A stretch of DNA of 64,000 nt from Manis javanica (lineage: Eukaryota > Chordata > Mammalia > Pholidota > Manidae). The notes under the pieces are model-generated. The model was given only the letters and a program-made list of their open reading frames with translations, did no database searches and was not told the origin of the DNA. Shown here in pieces: positions 19,753 to 32,389 of the stretch (the stretch's first letter is position 1; each line of letters opens with the position of its first letter). The position numbers and the translations under genes were made by a program. Where the stretch lies: assembly GCF_040802235.1 (NCBI RefSeq), contig NC_133158.1, positions 15,898,001-15,962,000 of the forward strand. The letters run 5' to 3'.

Positions 19753-20544
19753 AAACACACAGAGAGAAAAATAGAAACGGTATACGTTTGGAATTCACAC
19801 ACTATCACACTGTCACATCTACCCATTATACATTTGCCAAAGCAAGTCACCAGGTCAAACACAACACTCCTGGGACAGGAAATACACTACTGCCATGGAG
19901 TTTAGCAGGGAAGACAGTGATTTTTTTTTTTTTTTGCTAAATAGTAATTGAATCTACCACACTGTGTTTTGTTTCTTTGGTAGCATTTGCACACTAGATC
20001 TTTCTCTTCAGTCCAGGATTCGAGGAAACAACTCAGAACTTTCCTGCATATTGCTGGACAAAGCAAGAGGTGTTCTAGGATAAAGAGGACTATGAATGAA
20101 TCATAGAAGATGCAGTGGGTATGAGCTAGGTCCCCAAGGAGGAGAGTAAAGATCTCTACACCTCAACTAGTTTCCCACCACTGAACATGTTTCCCACAGT
20201 GTAGGTACAGAAGATAAGCCATGCAAATGCATCTCTTTATTATGTCAAAATAATGAATACGTAAATAATGTAAAGAAAGTGAACAGCAAGTCATTTGTAA
20301 GTAGGTCAAGTGTGAGTAGTGTACAGGTAAGACAAAGCAATGGGAGGCCTAAGGGCCAAGCCAGAGTCTCACTATTTCTTCAGGGTCATCTCCTGTCGGG
20401 GGGGAAATTCAAGCCATCTGCTTAGTTTGATAATAGGCCAGGTAGTTTTACCTTGGTCCTTGGCAAGGGGAGTTGTGGGAAGTCTGAGCAAAATGAGCAT
20501 GTGGCCCAGGAGAATGAGGCCTAAAGTTATTGAACTGGGGAGAG
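19753..20544. other. No recognised feature
   Basis: Low-copy sequence with a T16 run at about 19,921-19,936. Confidence 0.5.
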
Positions 20545-20720
20545 CTCCATGACTTCTCAAAGTCCCATAATTCTCAGCTGCAAAAAAGGGGATAATAGCA
20601 GCATCTAATCTTCAGGGCAGTTCAAGAGTGAAATGAGGTCAGACAGGTAATAAACTTAACCCAGTGCCAGGCATGTAGCAAGCACCCCAAAAAAGGTTAG
20701 TTGTAGCCACTTTCATTGTT
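20545..20720 (+). mobile_element. MIR SINE 3' part
   Basis: 'agctgcaaaaaaggggataatagcagcatc', 'gaaatgaggtcagacagg' and 'cccagtgccaggcatgtagcaagc' follow the MIR 3' half in forward order. Confidence 0.7.
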
Positions 20721-21239
20721 GTTTTCAATACAGAAATGAACCATCTGTCTACTCTGCTGTAAGCTTCAGAACAAGGCCTCTTTACCTAGGAGCCCAAGAA
20801 AGGCTTCACAGGGGGTTATTTGGCCTGCACATATCTAGATGTGTCTAGAAAAGAGAGTGAGATGAATCCCTTCCTTCTCCCATCCCCTCCTCATCTGAGA
20901 GGCCCAGCATCAAGATGAAGACACAGGGGACTGTAAGGGATGCACAAAGCTGCTGCCTCAACCTAGCAGCTGGTTGTCAATTTATGCAATTGTTACACTG
21001 AAAAAACTTTGTGTCTATTGGATCAAATATATTGTGATATGGAAGACTAAATATTCATGAGAGTATTTTAGAAAACACTAGAGTTCAGAGAAATTTCCTA
21101 ACATGGAGGCTTAGGATGAAGTTCCAGTGTCCCCAGAGGGTAAAGGACAACTCACAGCTGCTAATGGGTGGCAGTGATGGGTATAATTTAGTACAAGAGT
21201 GGGAGATGCAATGGAGATGCTTCCATTTTCTTGTGCATC
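20721..21239. other. No recognised feature
   Basis: Low-copy sequence without an ORF or a named repeat. Confidence 0.5.
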
Positions 21240-21372
21240 AAAATTGTCTGCAACATGTGTTAAAATGTCCAGAGATTCTGATTCAGTGGGTGAGAGGTAA
21301 GACCCAAGAATCTGCATTTCTAATCAGCACACTGAAAAATTCTAATTCAGCTGGTCCAAGGCCTGTTCTAAA
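21240..21372 (+). mobile_element. MER5-type hAT fragment
   Basis: 'cagagattctgattcagtgggtgagagg' and 'aagaatctgcatttctaatcagc' follow the internal order of MER5A/B. Termini degraded. Confidence 0.55.
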
Positions 21373-21384
21373 AAAAAAGATGGG

Positions 21385-21860
21385 ACAAACTTGAGCCCCT
21401 GGCATCCAGTGGGGAATACTGACAGTAGAGAATATGTTGGTGATGATAAAACAATAAGGAAAACTAAGCAGGATGAGGAGCGTGGTGGGTTGAAGTCGGA
21501 TTTTAAACAAGGTAGTCAGGGAAGGTCCCTCTGCTAGAGACAGTTGAGGAGGGGCCTCAAGGAAGTAGGTAGGGAACCAAGAGAATAACCAGGGAACAGG
21601 GTTTCCAGCCAGCGACAAGAGCAAGTGCAAAGGACGAGCAAAGAGGGCAAGGTGGGGACCTCAAGTGGGGCACTCAGTGACAGCGAGAGACACAGCGGCC
21701 GGGACCTGAGATGACGGGTCAGGTCGGGGTAGGTCACGTAGGCTCATGTAGGTCATGGCAGGGGTTCCAGATTTCATTCTCTGAGGGGAAGTCATTGGAG
21801 GAGAAGCAGGGCAGAGATGAGGTAGAACTGACCTTTGACAAGAATCCCTGAGCGGGCAGC
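21385..21860 (-). mobile_element. L2 LINE fragment
   Basis: Reverse L2 ORF2: 'gtagtcagggaaggtccctctg', 'gcaagtgcaaaggacgagc', 'catgtaggtcatggcagggg', 'ttcattctctgaggggaagtcattggagg'. Diverged. Confidence 0.65.
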
Positions 21861-23920
21861 ATGGAGAAGAGACTACAGGGGGTGCAGATGAAAACAGACA
21901 AACCGGTAAGGACAAGGGCTTGAACTTCTTACGTCCCTGGAAAACTGTTTCAGATGTTTGTAAAATGCATAGGATTATGAAGGAGACAGTTCTTCAAAAT
22001 GAAGTTAGCAAGATATTAAAAGAAAAGTGTCATGGTGGAATATATATACACATATATATATATTTATTTATGAAGACATTAACTGAGTCTAGTGCTGACT
22101 CTACCATAATTTCAAAGACATGATGAACACAGATTATTTTAAGGTATTTCCGACATCTCTAACATATGAAAATTTCTATAATTTTTATTGGTAATGGATC
22201 AGATTCTACCTGTAGTAACATGCTCGATTTCAGGTAGAAGTTAATAAAAATGAAGATGTATTTTTTCATCAAGATTTTTTCCCATTAAATCCTCCACCCC
22301 CAAGTTCTGTACATAGACCCAGGTTAAGAATCCATGAGTTAGGAAGCTATGGCATGATTCCAGGTAGGAGGCGATGATGGCCTAGGTCATAGTAGGCTTG
22401 GTGGGATTTGGGTAGCAATGAGGGAAACTAATTCATTCTAATGGACAATGGCTACTTTTTAAAATCAGATTCCCAGGACATGGCCTGTCTGTCCAAATAC
22501 TATTCATTCCTATTGTTCACTAAGCATCTGTGTTTTAAGGTCATGAACTAGGCACTTTACTCTAAAAAGTCCAGAGATGATAGACACAGAAATAGACCTA
22601 GACAGGTATTGGTGGTCTAGTGAACTAATTAAACTCTGGGGTAGTATCTGCTTTTACTCCTGTTATCTCCACAGTGCCCAGAACACTTGTTTAAATGATT
22701 TGAAGTAGAATTTAGATCTCGTTTCCAGTCCTAGCTATTTAAAAAAATGTGTTTGCCCTTCCTATAAAATGAGTGGAGTGGGGTACATTGTCAGTGAATA
22801 CCAGGGCATAGACAACTAACAAAAGGTAATTATGTTTCAAACAAAGCCAGGTGTGGCTGCAAAGGAAACTTAAATGGTGCTGCAGGGATTCATGCTGTCA
22901 CGGCCATGAGCACCACCTTTTCCCCATCCTAAGGATGGGCAGTTCAAAGTGTTCAGATAAGCAGGTGTTAGGAAACACTTCCTTGAGAGAATATAGGGGG
23001 TAGGTCTGACTGTGGCAGGGGACAGTAATCCCCATAAATGTGGAAAGTGTAGTGTGAGGGTGAATTTGCCCAGAATTTCATTTGTATGTTCACCTTACCT
23101 TAAGTCTTACATAAAAACATAGTGCATAATTTTCCTTGATAATAAACCTTCTTGGTTTTATTTTGAGAAAAATCTTTGCTTATTCCAACTCCTTTACCTT
23201 CAAAGTTTGTGTGCCTGGGAATTTAAATGTGACTGGGGAGAGGGCAATTTTCTTTGCTATCCACCAAGCCATTGGTGATTTTTATTATAAAATGTCATTC
23301 TCTCTACCAAGTTCCTGCTTGTTATAATTTTAAATGGGCGAGTGATCCACACTCAGGGAGAAAAAAACAGCCAAGATCTATTGGAAAGCCTGACAGACCC
23401 TTAACAATAGCATTGCTACCAGACATTAGTACAGTAGTTTATAAATAATTCATCAATCACATGGCTTTGAATAGTTCTATCAAACTCCACTAGAAGAGGT
23501 GCAAATTATTCTTCAACACATTCATTTGTTTTCATCCATAAAGAATAGTATGCATTAATACCATGGCAAATAAGAGTTGAGGCTCCAGCCAGGCCCTCTG
23601 TTAGAAGAGTTTTGTAGATGAAAATCTGTAGCATCTTTGTGAAATTGCCTTTCTTGTGCCACCATTGCATGGGGTCACTGTCCTTGTTAATCTTATTAAT
23701 TTGTAGGTTTGGCAGTCAGCCTAAGAAATGGCTCTGAAATTCTGTATCTGGCTCAATTAATTGTTTTACCAAACACCTAGGCAAAAACAGAGAATCAGAG
23801 TGTATAGAAAGTCACCTACTAGCACCATGGGACAAGCAGGTCTTTTATCATATTTGGTTTTGTGTATGAATCTGTTTTCTCATGTGGCCATTACAGAAAT
23901 AAAAATATAATTACATGTAG
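21861..23920. other. No firmly recognised feature
   Basis: 2 kb of low-copy sequence. 'ccaggtaggaggcgatgatggcc' at about 22,361 may be an L2 antisense scrap, and 22,510-22,720 may hold L2 3' scraps. A short (TA)n run lies at 22,040-22,062. Confidence 0.45.
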
Positions 23921-24055
23921 ATAGAGAAAAGGGGGGAAGAAGGAAAGTGGGAAGGAAAGAGGGAGGGAGGGAGGAAAAAAGATACACTGACAGATCAACA
24001 GATGGTAGGTAGGTAGAGGGATGGGTAGATAGATAGGCAGGTAGATAGATATTAG
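23921..24055 (+). repeat. GA-rich tract joined to a GATA/GGTA-type simple repeat
   Basis: A purine-only block (23,923-23,980: 'gaaaaggggggaagaagg', 'gggagggagggagg') is followed by GTAG/ATAG repeats up to 24,050. Microsatellite-like; probably polymorphic. Confidence 0.85.
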
Positions 24056-24514
24056 ATGAAGAAGTAATAAAGCTTGAAGGTAGAAATGTATATAACCTTG
24101 GAATACTAGCATTAAGATGCAGCATACCAAATATCTCAAAAATTCATTTTAGTCACTTCAATGGTCTTCTTTCTAAACAAGCATAATTCATGATATTAGA
24201 GAAAAGTCCTCCATGAGATATGCAAAAGGGATTTCCTCTTAGTTGAACGCAAACATCCACACAGTTAGACACCAAATCAATGAATGCACATTCTATAGGC
24301 ATTACTGAAGGGTGCCAATTTAGCATGATGGGAATGAATTAAAAGAAACTGAAAAGTAACTGGAATAAACAGTCAGTACTTTCTGTCCTAAGTGTCTGCC
24401 TGTACGTAACTCTACCACAAATTCAAGTCAGTTTTCTATGAGTCCAAAGCCATTATAAGCAATGAGTGTGTTATTTCCAGAATCCAAATCATGTTAGAAG
24501 CAGCACTATGTTAT
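24056..24514. other. No recognised feature
   Basis: Low-copy AT-rich sequence. Confidence 0.5.
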
Positions 24515-24640
24515 AACTGGACCATTGGTCTTAAATGCAAAAGGTCCAGGCTACAATCTCAGTCAGCTGCTGTTCAACCTCAAATGAGTCACTCTGCCTC
24601 TCTGGACATGCATTTTGTTTTCCTGAAGTAAGGAGTTTGG
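24515..24640 (+). mobile_element. MIR-like fragment
   Basis: 'ggtccaggctacaatctcagtcagctgctg' and 'aaatgagtcactctgcctctctgg' follow the MIR core in order. Confidence 0.45.
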
Positions 24641-24689
24641 GATAGAGAATCTGCTGGGCACATTTTAGCTCTGAGCACGTGGAGATACA

Positions 24690-24895
24690 GAGGTTAAGAG
24701 CATGGGTGTGGGCAGAATGGCCAAGACTTCCACTTAAATAGCTTTGTCTGTGAAGTTCTGTAACTTCTTTAAGTCTCAGTTCTCTCATCTGAGATGGAAA
24801 GAGCTTAATAATAGTGTCCAGTTCACAAGGAGATGGTTTAGACAAAGCACCTCAAAACATAATATGTAGTTGATAAGTAATAAATGTTCTTTGGG
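24690..24895 (+). mobile_element. MIR SINE
   Basis: 'ggttaagagcatgggtgtgg', 'ctgtaacttctttaagtctcagttctctcatctgagatggaaag', and the 3' part 'aataatagtgtcc ... aaagcacctc ... ataagtaataaatg'. Forward MIR order. Confidence 0.7.
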
Positions 24896-26429
24896 TTGTT
24901 TTGTAGTCATGACAGAGGTTTTAATTTTTAAAACCAAAAGATGTTATGGGGGAAAAATGAAATAGGAGGCAACTCGTGAAAAGGAGTGTGCAGTGTGGCC
25001 CCCCCAGGCATGCCATGTGGTGGTCTGTGAGTGGACATGTGACCTCAGGCCATCTTGAGAGATTATGGAATAAAGTTAAACCATAGTGCTAATTATTATT
25101 TGTGATACAACTTTCTGGGTTTTTAGTAATAGGCAGAGAGAAGGTGGGGAAAGAGCAATAATGAAACATAGAAATCAACATTATCTCTTTTAAATGATCT
25201 CTTTTTAAATTTAAAAATTTAAAAGTAGAGAATGGCTTAAATTTTTTCCATTTGTTGAACTTTTGAAAAATAAAACTTACATGTCTACTCTACATGTTCA
25301 TTTCCCAATTCTATATTCATCCATCTCTGAAGTCTTGACAAATCGTGAGGTGGCAGAAATATCTATAAATTCCATGGGAACACAAATGCACTATATGTGG
25401 GCTTCAGAGACTTGTGCTTAAGGTAAGAGTCCCCCCAGGCACAGTCATTATTATTTCTTGACTTCAGAAGATAACCAGAATATCTGGATGAGGAGAGCAA
25501 TACCAGAAAAGCAGGGGACAGGCCGTTTTCTCAAAGCAGATTTTAAAATATGAAATTGGTTTTTGGGTTCTTGTGTTATGGAATACTAAAGTCTGTGACT
25601 TGAATTAAGGGCCTGTCACTTGTTCTATGAGGTGCTTATGTTTCCAAGAGGAGCTTTATATAGAAAATGAAATAGAGGTGAAACAGGAATGCAGGATTTT
25701 CTCAAGATGTGTTACTTTGAAGAAAAGTGGTTTTGTTGTTTGGGCCTGCAAAGATTTGACCTCAGTAGATAGAGTAAGGTTTACATCAACCACTGTGACA
25801 GATCTATCTATCCAATTTTCATGTAGTCTTAAATAGTGTATGTACCTAAATATAAGGCAAGGAATCTTCCTCAAAATTCACCACTCAGAAAAATAGGGAA
25901 ACATCTCATGACCCAGTCCAAAGTTTCTCAACTATTTTCTTTTTAACAACCAAGTGTAAATTCGGGAAAACCTAGCCTAAAAGACTCCAATAAATTCTAG
26001 TTTAAGATACTTGTGGAAGCCCCTATATAAAACTAATTTCTTACATTCAATTTCTGCTTGTCTTACACACAGGCTGAGTATTTGTTTCTGGAGGTATAAC
26101 CCTCATAATTGCAAGGCTTCAGTGTCATAAATGGGCCTTTAAAAAATCTCTTTCAAGTAGATGGTGGCATTGGGACCTTACAGACAGACACACTCACTGC
26201 AGACTGAGTGGGGAAAACGGTGTCTCAGTGTCACGCAAAGAACGCTTACAGCTTGGGATGAACAGAACACCGGGATTCACAACGGCCCATGTGCGCTGAA
26301 ATAAGGCACGAAGGTGATGCTCTAGAAATTGTTAGGTGGCCCAGAATGGTTCTGAGGACAACAAAGACAGTAAGTGAAGGGTACTCATCTCCAATCCTGG
26401 GAAAGGCCAAAGCTAGAGACGTGCATGCG
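24896..26429. other. No recognised feature
   Basis: 1.5 kb of low-copy sequence. Frames of 69 and 72 codons on opposite strands at 25.6-25.9 kb mirror each other and lack coding features. Confidence 0.5.
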
Positions 26430-26800
26430 GGAGGCAACAACTATAGATGGTATTTAAGTCCATGGGACTAGGTGAGAGCCCTCAGGGAGCAAGTGGAGGG
26501 AGAGAAGAGAAGAGTTCCAAGGGCTGAGCCCTAACATTCAGAGGTTGGAAAGAAGGGGATCCAATAACGGAGACGGAAAAAAGCAACTGGTGGAGCAGAG
26601 GGAAAGCCAGGTGATTTTGGTGTCCTGGAAATCCCCGAAAGAGAGTTTCAAAGGAGAAGTGATGATCATGTCCATGGACTGAGAGATCGAGTAAGATGAG
26701 GACAGAGAGACAATCAGTGCATCTGACAGCAGAGTCCTTGGCATTTTGACAAGACTGGTTGGGTGGGATGGTCTGGATAAAGTCTAAATGGAGTGTTTTC
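26430..26800 (-). mobile_element. L2 LINE fragment (ORF2 middle part)
   Basis: Reverse L2: 'atagatggtatttaagtccatgggactagg', 'agagaagagttccaagggctgagccc', 'gtgattttggtgtcctggaaatc', 'gatcgagtaagatgaggac'. Well preserved in order; explains the ~100-codon minus-strand frame. Confidence 0.75.
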
Positions 26801-28107
26801 AAGGTAGATGGGACTTAAGTGGAAAAAGAAAGAGTGAAGAATTCTTCAGTTTTGTTATAAAGGAGAAGGTGGGATTTGGACTGGAGGGAGATATAGGGGA
26901 GAAGGAACACATTTTAATGGGAACAATTTCAGTATGGTTATAAAGTGATTTGTATGATCCTGCAAAGAGTGACAAAATAGTGACACAGAAGGCAAAGAGG
27001 AAGGTCACAGGAGGAAGGCCCTACAATGGGAGAAAAGCAAGGACCCCCAACACATGGACAGAGGCACCAGACAGGAGAAGGGACTGTTTATCCCATGTCT
27101 TAAAAGGGAAAGAAAAGAAATGGGTACAGGTGGGTGGTAGATTAGGTGGTGGAAATCTGAACAGCTTTCTGGCTGCTTCTGCATTCTCAGTGAAAGAAGA
27201 AGCCAGGTCATCACGTCAGAGTGGGAAGCCAGAACGTGCCTCCGCAACACCGGCGGCGTAATCTTCCACTCCCTTGTAGTCACCCCTGCTCCGTTCCTCT
27301 CTGAATGTGCACATTTGGAAATGCTCGTGACTGGCCAAGTCTCGCTTTCCTTCCCCTTTCCACTTGTCGTATCCCTGTGGTTCCATGTCAGGGTCTCCCT
27401 GATTCCTTTTGTGTTGTTCAGTTTCTACAATGAGCTCACCCTCTTGGCAACATGGCGCGACTCACAATCATGCCATCTCTTCACACCTGAGTTAGTATCT
27501 CTTCAGTTCTCATGGCCCATTGATTCAGGTCGTTCTTCCATTTGCTGGGGCGGATTTTCTTCTTATGCTTTTGTTAGGCTGTATTTGTCACTAACTAGTG
27601 TGTGCCACCCTGTTCAACCTTTTGCAGAAAAGCAAGAGACATTGATTCCAAATGGGAATATTTAGATAAGCAAGTAATTTGTCCAGCCCTTTTAATATGT
27701 CTGTTATGACTGGAAGCCATTGATAATGGCTCAGGTAGTTTCCTAAGACTCCTGAGCTGCTTGCATCCTGAAATACTCTCAGCAGTAGAGCATCTGTCCA
27801 CTGACTGGCCTGCAGTCATTTCCAATGGAACATTCACTCTATGAGTCCTTTGCTCAAAAAAGGATCCTACCATCGCCACAGGAGGCCTTAGACCTCTCCA
27901 GTGTTCCCTACATGTCAGGATAGCCCAGGCTTTGGACTCATATCATGGATTGGAAAATTTTCAAAACTTTGCTGACTACAGATCATTTGAGATGCACTGA
28001 TGTGGCTCACAGGCTGTGAGTGGTGATAAATGGAAAAAAAGCTTGTCATCTCTGACTTTTCCCTAGTTATTTACATAGACCCTATTCACCAATCCAAATC
28101 TTGGCTC
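26801..28107. other. No recognised feature
   Basis: 1.3 kb of low-copy sequence. The left part (to about 27,140) may continue the neighbouring L2 in diverged form. Confidence 0.45.
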
Positions 28108-28548
28108 TCTTAACCTTAAAAATGAAACTGTCAGTTATTTTACCAATAAACATGGGTATATTTGGGAAGAAAAGAATTACATTCAGGACATGCAAGCTAT
28201 GGCAAAACCATAGACAATTCCAACAAACCAAGCAAAGGAACATTATGTTATGGAGAAGAAGGAGCAGGCAGGGGTGGGGAGTAGGTTTTGAATGAAAGTC
28301 CACTAGAGAAAAGTAAAAGTTGAGGGTGTTTCTCATTGCTGATTTACCAGGAGTGGACAGTTTCTTCTAGGAGATGCAATGTACATCTTTTCCCTGTTGT
28401 GGCCTGTAATTGATGATTCCTTCCTGAAGATGATTCATTTGTTGGGGCCTGTATTTGGCAATTCTTCCTGTAATTGTCTTTGAGTGTGTGGCTCCCGCTC
28501 CCAGCCCCCAGCTGTACTTCCATGAGGTTTCCCTTTACCAATTTTCAC
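28108..28548 (-). mobile_element. ERV-type LTR, copy 1 of a related pair
   Basis: On the minus strand it runs from 'TGTGAAAATTGGTAAAGGGA' to 'CATTTTTAAGGTTA'. It shares order and many bases with 30,371-30,765: 'aagctatggcaaaaccata', 'ttatggagaagaagga', 'tttgaatgaaa', 'gaggtttcccttta'. Family not named; it looks like an old ERVL-type LTR. Confidence 0.5.
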
Positions 28549-29429
28549 ACTTCCTGAACAAAGAGTTATTGTTTCTGCTAACTAATTTTTCCAGCTAATT
28601 CAGAAATCTCCCTTTCCGTTTGAAGAACACAATCTAAAATAAACTTTTGGTAAAACCTTCCAGAGAACAGAGTTTGTTTATTGTTTGCAGACAACTTTGC
28701 AATTCTGTAGACATGGGCTACTTGTGTTTCAGGATACAAACCGTATCAATTAGGGGCATTTTAAATGCCTTTGGTGACATGAAAGAAGTTGTTCTTCTAA
28801 CAATGAAATATGGAGTTCATTATATCTCTTTGTTACTTCTGCCCACTGAACACATTTGCTATTGATGACTCTCTGTATTTTTCTGCACTTCCAACTTCTA
28901 CTTCCAAATATTTGTGCATTAGAGCAAAGATATTAACTCTTCAAGGAAACTGTCACTTTGGAAAACTACTTTTTACACAGAAAAAACATACTATTTGATT
29001 CATAATGAGTTATTAGTTTGAGAAAAGAAAAGGAACACCATCAAATTTTAATACTAGTTTGCCTTTTGGACATTGTTGTGTGTTGGACTCAAGTCTGGAT
29101 AACAATTTTTGTTTGCTTTGCTGTCCTTTTATATTGGTTCTGTTTAGCTTTTTAATAAAAATAACATTTTCACTTAACATTAGCTACATATAAATATATA
29201 GCTCAAACTTTACCAAATGATATTATCATTAAAGATATTAACACTTCTATTCCATACCCTGAATCCCCTAGCTTCATCGTCAGTGGCAATCTCTGTAATC
29301 AGTTTGTTAGATGTCCTTTCAGAAAGAGTCTCTAGGCACATATGTATGAACAGTATGTAGGTGAATCCATAAAACCAAAACAAATGACAGTATAGAGCGC
29401 CTACCATTCATTCCCTTCTTGCTAAGAGT
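28549..29429. other. AT-rich sequence between two related LTRs
   Basis: No retroviral coding frame and no named repeat. If the two LTRs belong to one provirus, this would be internal sequence, but I see no support. Confidence 0.4.
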
Positions 29430-29945
29430 TTATCTTGGAGGTGGTTTCATACCATGTAGTGGCACTCTTCTAAGATGACGCCTAGTTTCCCCCTCTTATT
29501 GTGTAGCCCCCTCCCACACTGAATAGGCTAACCTGTATTCTAGTAAGATATTGCAGAAATGGTGGAGTATGACTTCCAAGGCTAGGTCATGGAAAGCATG
29601 TGGTTTCCTCCTTGCTTTTTCTAGGAGAAGCCAGCTGCCATACTGAGAGAGCACTCAAGTAGCCCTAAGGAGAGGCAATGAATTGAGGCCTCCTGATGAT
29701 AGCCGTGTGAGTTAAGTCATTTTGGAAATAGATTTCCAGTTTCTATAAGACTTTCAGATAACAGCAGCCCCTGTCAACATTTTATCTACAACCTCATGAA
29801 AGAATTTGTATCAAAACCATCCAGCTCTAAGCAGCTCCCAAATTTCTGACCAACAGATACTATGAGATAGTAAGTGTTGCTTTTAGCTACTAAATTTGGG
29901 GGTAATTTTAGATAACCAGGATATACCATGATATGCCATTTTTGT
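29430..29945 (+). mobile_element. MLT1-type MaLR LTR
   Basis: In order: 'ttccaaggctaggtcatggaaagcatg', 'gagaagccagctgccatactgagagagcactcaagtagccc', 'gaattgaggcctcctgatgatagcc', 'acaacctcatgaaagaa', 'cagctctaagcagctcccaaatttctgacc', 'tactaaatttgggggtaattt'. Each matches an MLT1 landmark. Confidence 0.75.
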
Positions 29946-29959
29946 TAGTTATTGCAAAG

Positions 29960-30310
29960 GCTAATAACAAAGAACAACAATCCTAAAATGCAATGATCTA
30001 AATAAGAAAATTGTTTCACTCCTGTAAAGAGGCTTGGAGATGTGAGGCCCAGGCTAGTAGGGAAGCTCTGCTCCACACAGTCTTTCAGGGACCCAGGTCC
30101 CTCCTGTCTTGTTCTGCTATCCCCTAGGGTACTCTCATCACCTTTTCTATATCCCAGCTCTCAAAAGGAGAAAACAAGGAAGTCCCAGGCAAGCAATTTT
30201 CTTATAAAGAAAATAAAATGAAAGCTGCATCCATCTTATCTGGGGAGAATATACATAGTCACCCCTACCTGCAAGGAATTCTGGGAAATTATTTATCTAA
30301 TAGGCCAGCC
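29960..30310 (+). mobile_element. Unclassified ancient repeat
   Basis: 'gctccacacagtctttcagggacccagg' and 'ctacctgcaaggaattctggg' resemble a repeat I have met in other mammals, but I cannot name it. The copy is diverged. Confidence 0.35.
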
Positions 30311-30370
30311 ATATAGCCAATAAAAAGTAGAAAATAGATTTTAGAAGGACCACCATTCTTCCCCAGCTTT

Positions 30371-30765
30371 TGTTAACCTTAAAAATAAAATTGTCAGTTA
30401 TTTTACCAGCAAAAATAGGTGTATTTGGGAACAACAGAGATTTGGAATATTCAAGCTATGGCAAAACCATAGGCAAGTCTACAAGCAAAGGAGAGGAATG
30501 TTATTTTATGGAGAAGAAGGAAGAAGTTGGGAAGAGTTGTTTTGAATGAAAATTCATTGGAGAAAAGCAAGAGTTCAATGATGGGAATGATGACATTTCC
30601 TATTGGCTGAGTGGACAGGTCAGTCAATTTCTCACAGATGACACAAGGTATATCTTTCCCTGTTGGCGTCTGTAATTGACCTTCTTTCTGTAATTGGTGT
30701 TGAGTGGTAGGGCTCCCCATTCTAGCCCCTCAACTCCACCTTAGTGAGGTTTCCCTTTAATACCA
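30371..30765 (-). mobile_element. ERV-type LTR, copy 2 of a related pair
   Basis: On the minus strand: a start near 'TTAAAGGGAAACCTCACTAA', a CCAAT box ('cagccaataggaaatg'), a TATA-like 'ccataaaataac', and an end '...TTTTTAAGGTTAACA'. Same orientation and order as 28,108-28,548. Explains the 89-codon antisense frame. Confidence 0.5.
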
Positions 30766-31129
30766 CAATTTGTAGTATTCCTTTGTCTAAATGTATACAC
30801 TTTTATTTAGTCAATTATTGAATGATGGCCACCAGATATAGGTAGGGCTCCTTAGACCTTTGTAGCAAATTACTCTGAGAATGAATAATCAGGGGAAGAG
30901 AAGTCCACATCATACTATAGCTGTGGAGAATCTACAAGTGCTCAGGTCTTGGAAGTGAGAGAGAAAATGACACATACCTAGGCACAAAGTTGGGATCCTA
31001 CACCTGGAATGTAAAGTGTAAAAAGTCAGAGCAACATGTGCCACAGTCTCTCCGTGGATATTCTTTTGGCCCTAAATTTGTTAAGTGTGTAAATTCCAGA
31101 GTCTGTCTAAGTTCATGGCTCTTGGGAAA
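30766..31129. other. No recognised feature
   Basis: Low-copy sequence. Confidence 0.5.
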
Positions 31130-31290
31130 TACCATCACCACCCACTGCAGATCTTAGAAATACAAATTCTTAGGCCCTATCCAAGACCTACATGATCAGA
31201 GACTCTGGAGATGGGGCCCTGCCATCTGTATTTTAATAAATCCTCCAGGGGAATTTATTTCTTGCTAAAGCTTGCAAACCACCAATCTCA
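31130..31290 (+). mobile_element. MER5A-type hAT element
   Basis: 'taccatcaccacccactgcagatc', 'gaaatacaaattcttaggcc', 'agactctggagatggggcc', 'tctgtattttaataaatcctccagg' follow MER5A order. The right terminus is weak. Confidence 0.7.
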
Positions 31291-31794
31291 GACCAAAAGC
31301 AGCATATACCACTTACCAATTATGTGATGTTAGGCAAGTAACCTAATTTCTTTGCCTTCAATTTCACACCTGAAATACAAGAATAATAAAAGTATTTACC
31401 ATAGCTATGATGAGCTTTGAAAGAGGGAAAACAAAGTCTCTGACTGGTTGAAGTCAAGACCCCTTCCCAAGGGATTGGAGCAAGGATGAGAACCTGCCCA
31501 GATCAGAGCCAGTAAGAAACATGAAACATGGAGGAAGATGGAGTATTTGCAGGAATGAGTCACCCTTGCTTTCCCCACCCCTGAAAAGTGAGGTGTGAGG
31601 CCATGGAATCTAGCACTGCCGCAGAAATGCTGCAGCCCCAGGAGAGAGCGAGGAGCTGCTAAAGGCAAATACGGAGCCCCAGCTGGAGGAAATTCTGCAG
31701 AGGGCAGACCAGAGCACAGCCATGAGGGTGCTGGTGATGCTGTGCATGCCTTGGAAGGAAGGCTCACCCGACACACAGACTACAGTCCCTAGGC
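31291..31794. other. No recognised feature
   Basis: GC-richer part at 31,590-31,790. A 123-codon minus-strand frame (31,405-31,776) has no recognisable domain and is treated as chance. 31,300-31,400 may be a MIR scrap. Confidence 0.45.
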
Positions 31795-31985
31795 CAGTGG
31801 TCTCCAGGGTGTGGTCCCTGAACCGGCAGAATCAGAATTAGGTGGTAACTTGTTAGAAATGCAAGCTGTTGAATCCCCACTCCAGACTTCCTGAATCAGA
31901 ACCTGTACAGGGGGCCCTTACTGCATTTTAATTAGCCCACCTGGGTGATAGGAATGCACACTAAAGTTTGAGAAGCACCGATGTT
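31795..31985 (+). mobile_element. MER5A hAT element, nearly complete
   Basis: Begins 'cagtggtctccagggtgtggtccctgaacc' and ends 'actaaagtttgagaagcaccg', so both terminal inverted repeats are visible. Internal landmarks 'ttgttagaaatgcaag' and 'cctgaatcagaacctgtac' agree. Non-autonomous; mobilised by Charlie-type hAT transposase in the family. Confidence 0.88.
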
Positions 31986-32389
31986 GACTGATACAGAAAG
32001 CCAATAGAAAATTAGCTTGTATAACTCAAGTACAATTATTCTAGAGTTTTCAATACTACCAGCCAATCGACACCTTTCTCAGTAAAGCTGGCCTGAATTT
32101 AGTCTTTGTATTCCTTATTCCAGTTTTAATCTTTTTGTTCTAAAAGTTGGAAAATCAGATGAGTTACCTTAATTAGAATCTTTCCTTACAATTTCAAAGC
32201 ATATTGACTTATATGATGATACCTGTTCCCCAGGACATCTCTACGAAGGACAGAGCCTAAGCAATGAAATTTTGTATACAAACTCCTCATCACAGGAATG
32301 AGAACACCAAAGTGCCATCCTTTAAAGCTCCTGACTAGCTAAAATGCTTCTGATCTGTTTTTTTCTACCATACTTGGCTGCTCATATGG

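Noticed and set aside
23921..24055. Regular short repeats that might suggest a CRISPR-like array
   Set aside because: It is a purine tract followed by a tetranucleotide microsatellite, with no spacers; the host is a mammal.
31405..31776. 123-codon minus-strand ORF in a GC-richer patch
   Set aside because: Serine/leucine/proline-rich chance composition, no domain, and no promoter or splice context visible.
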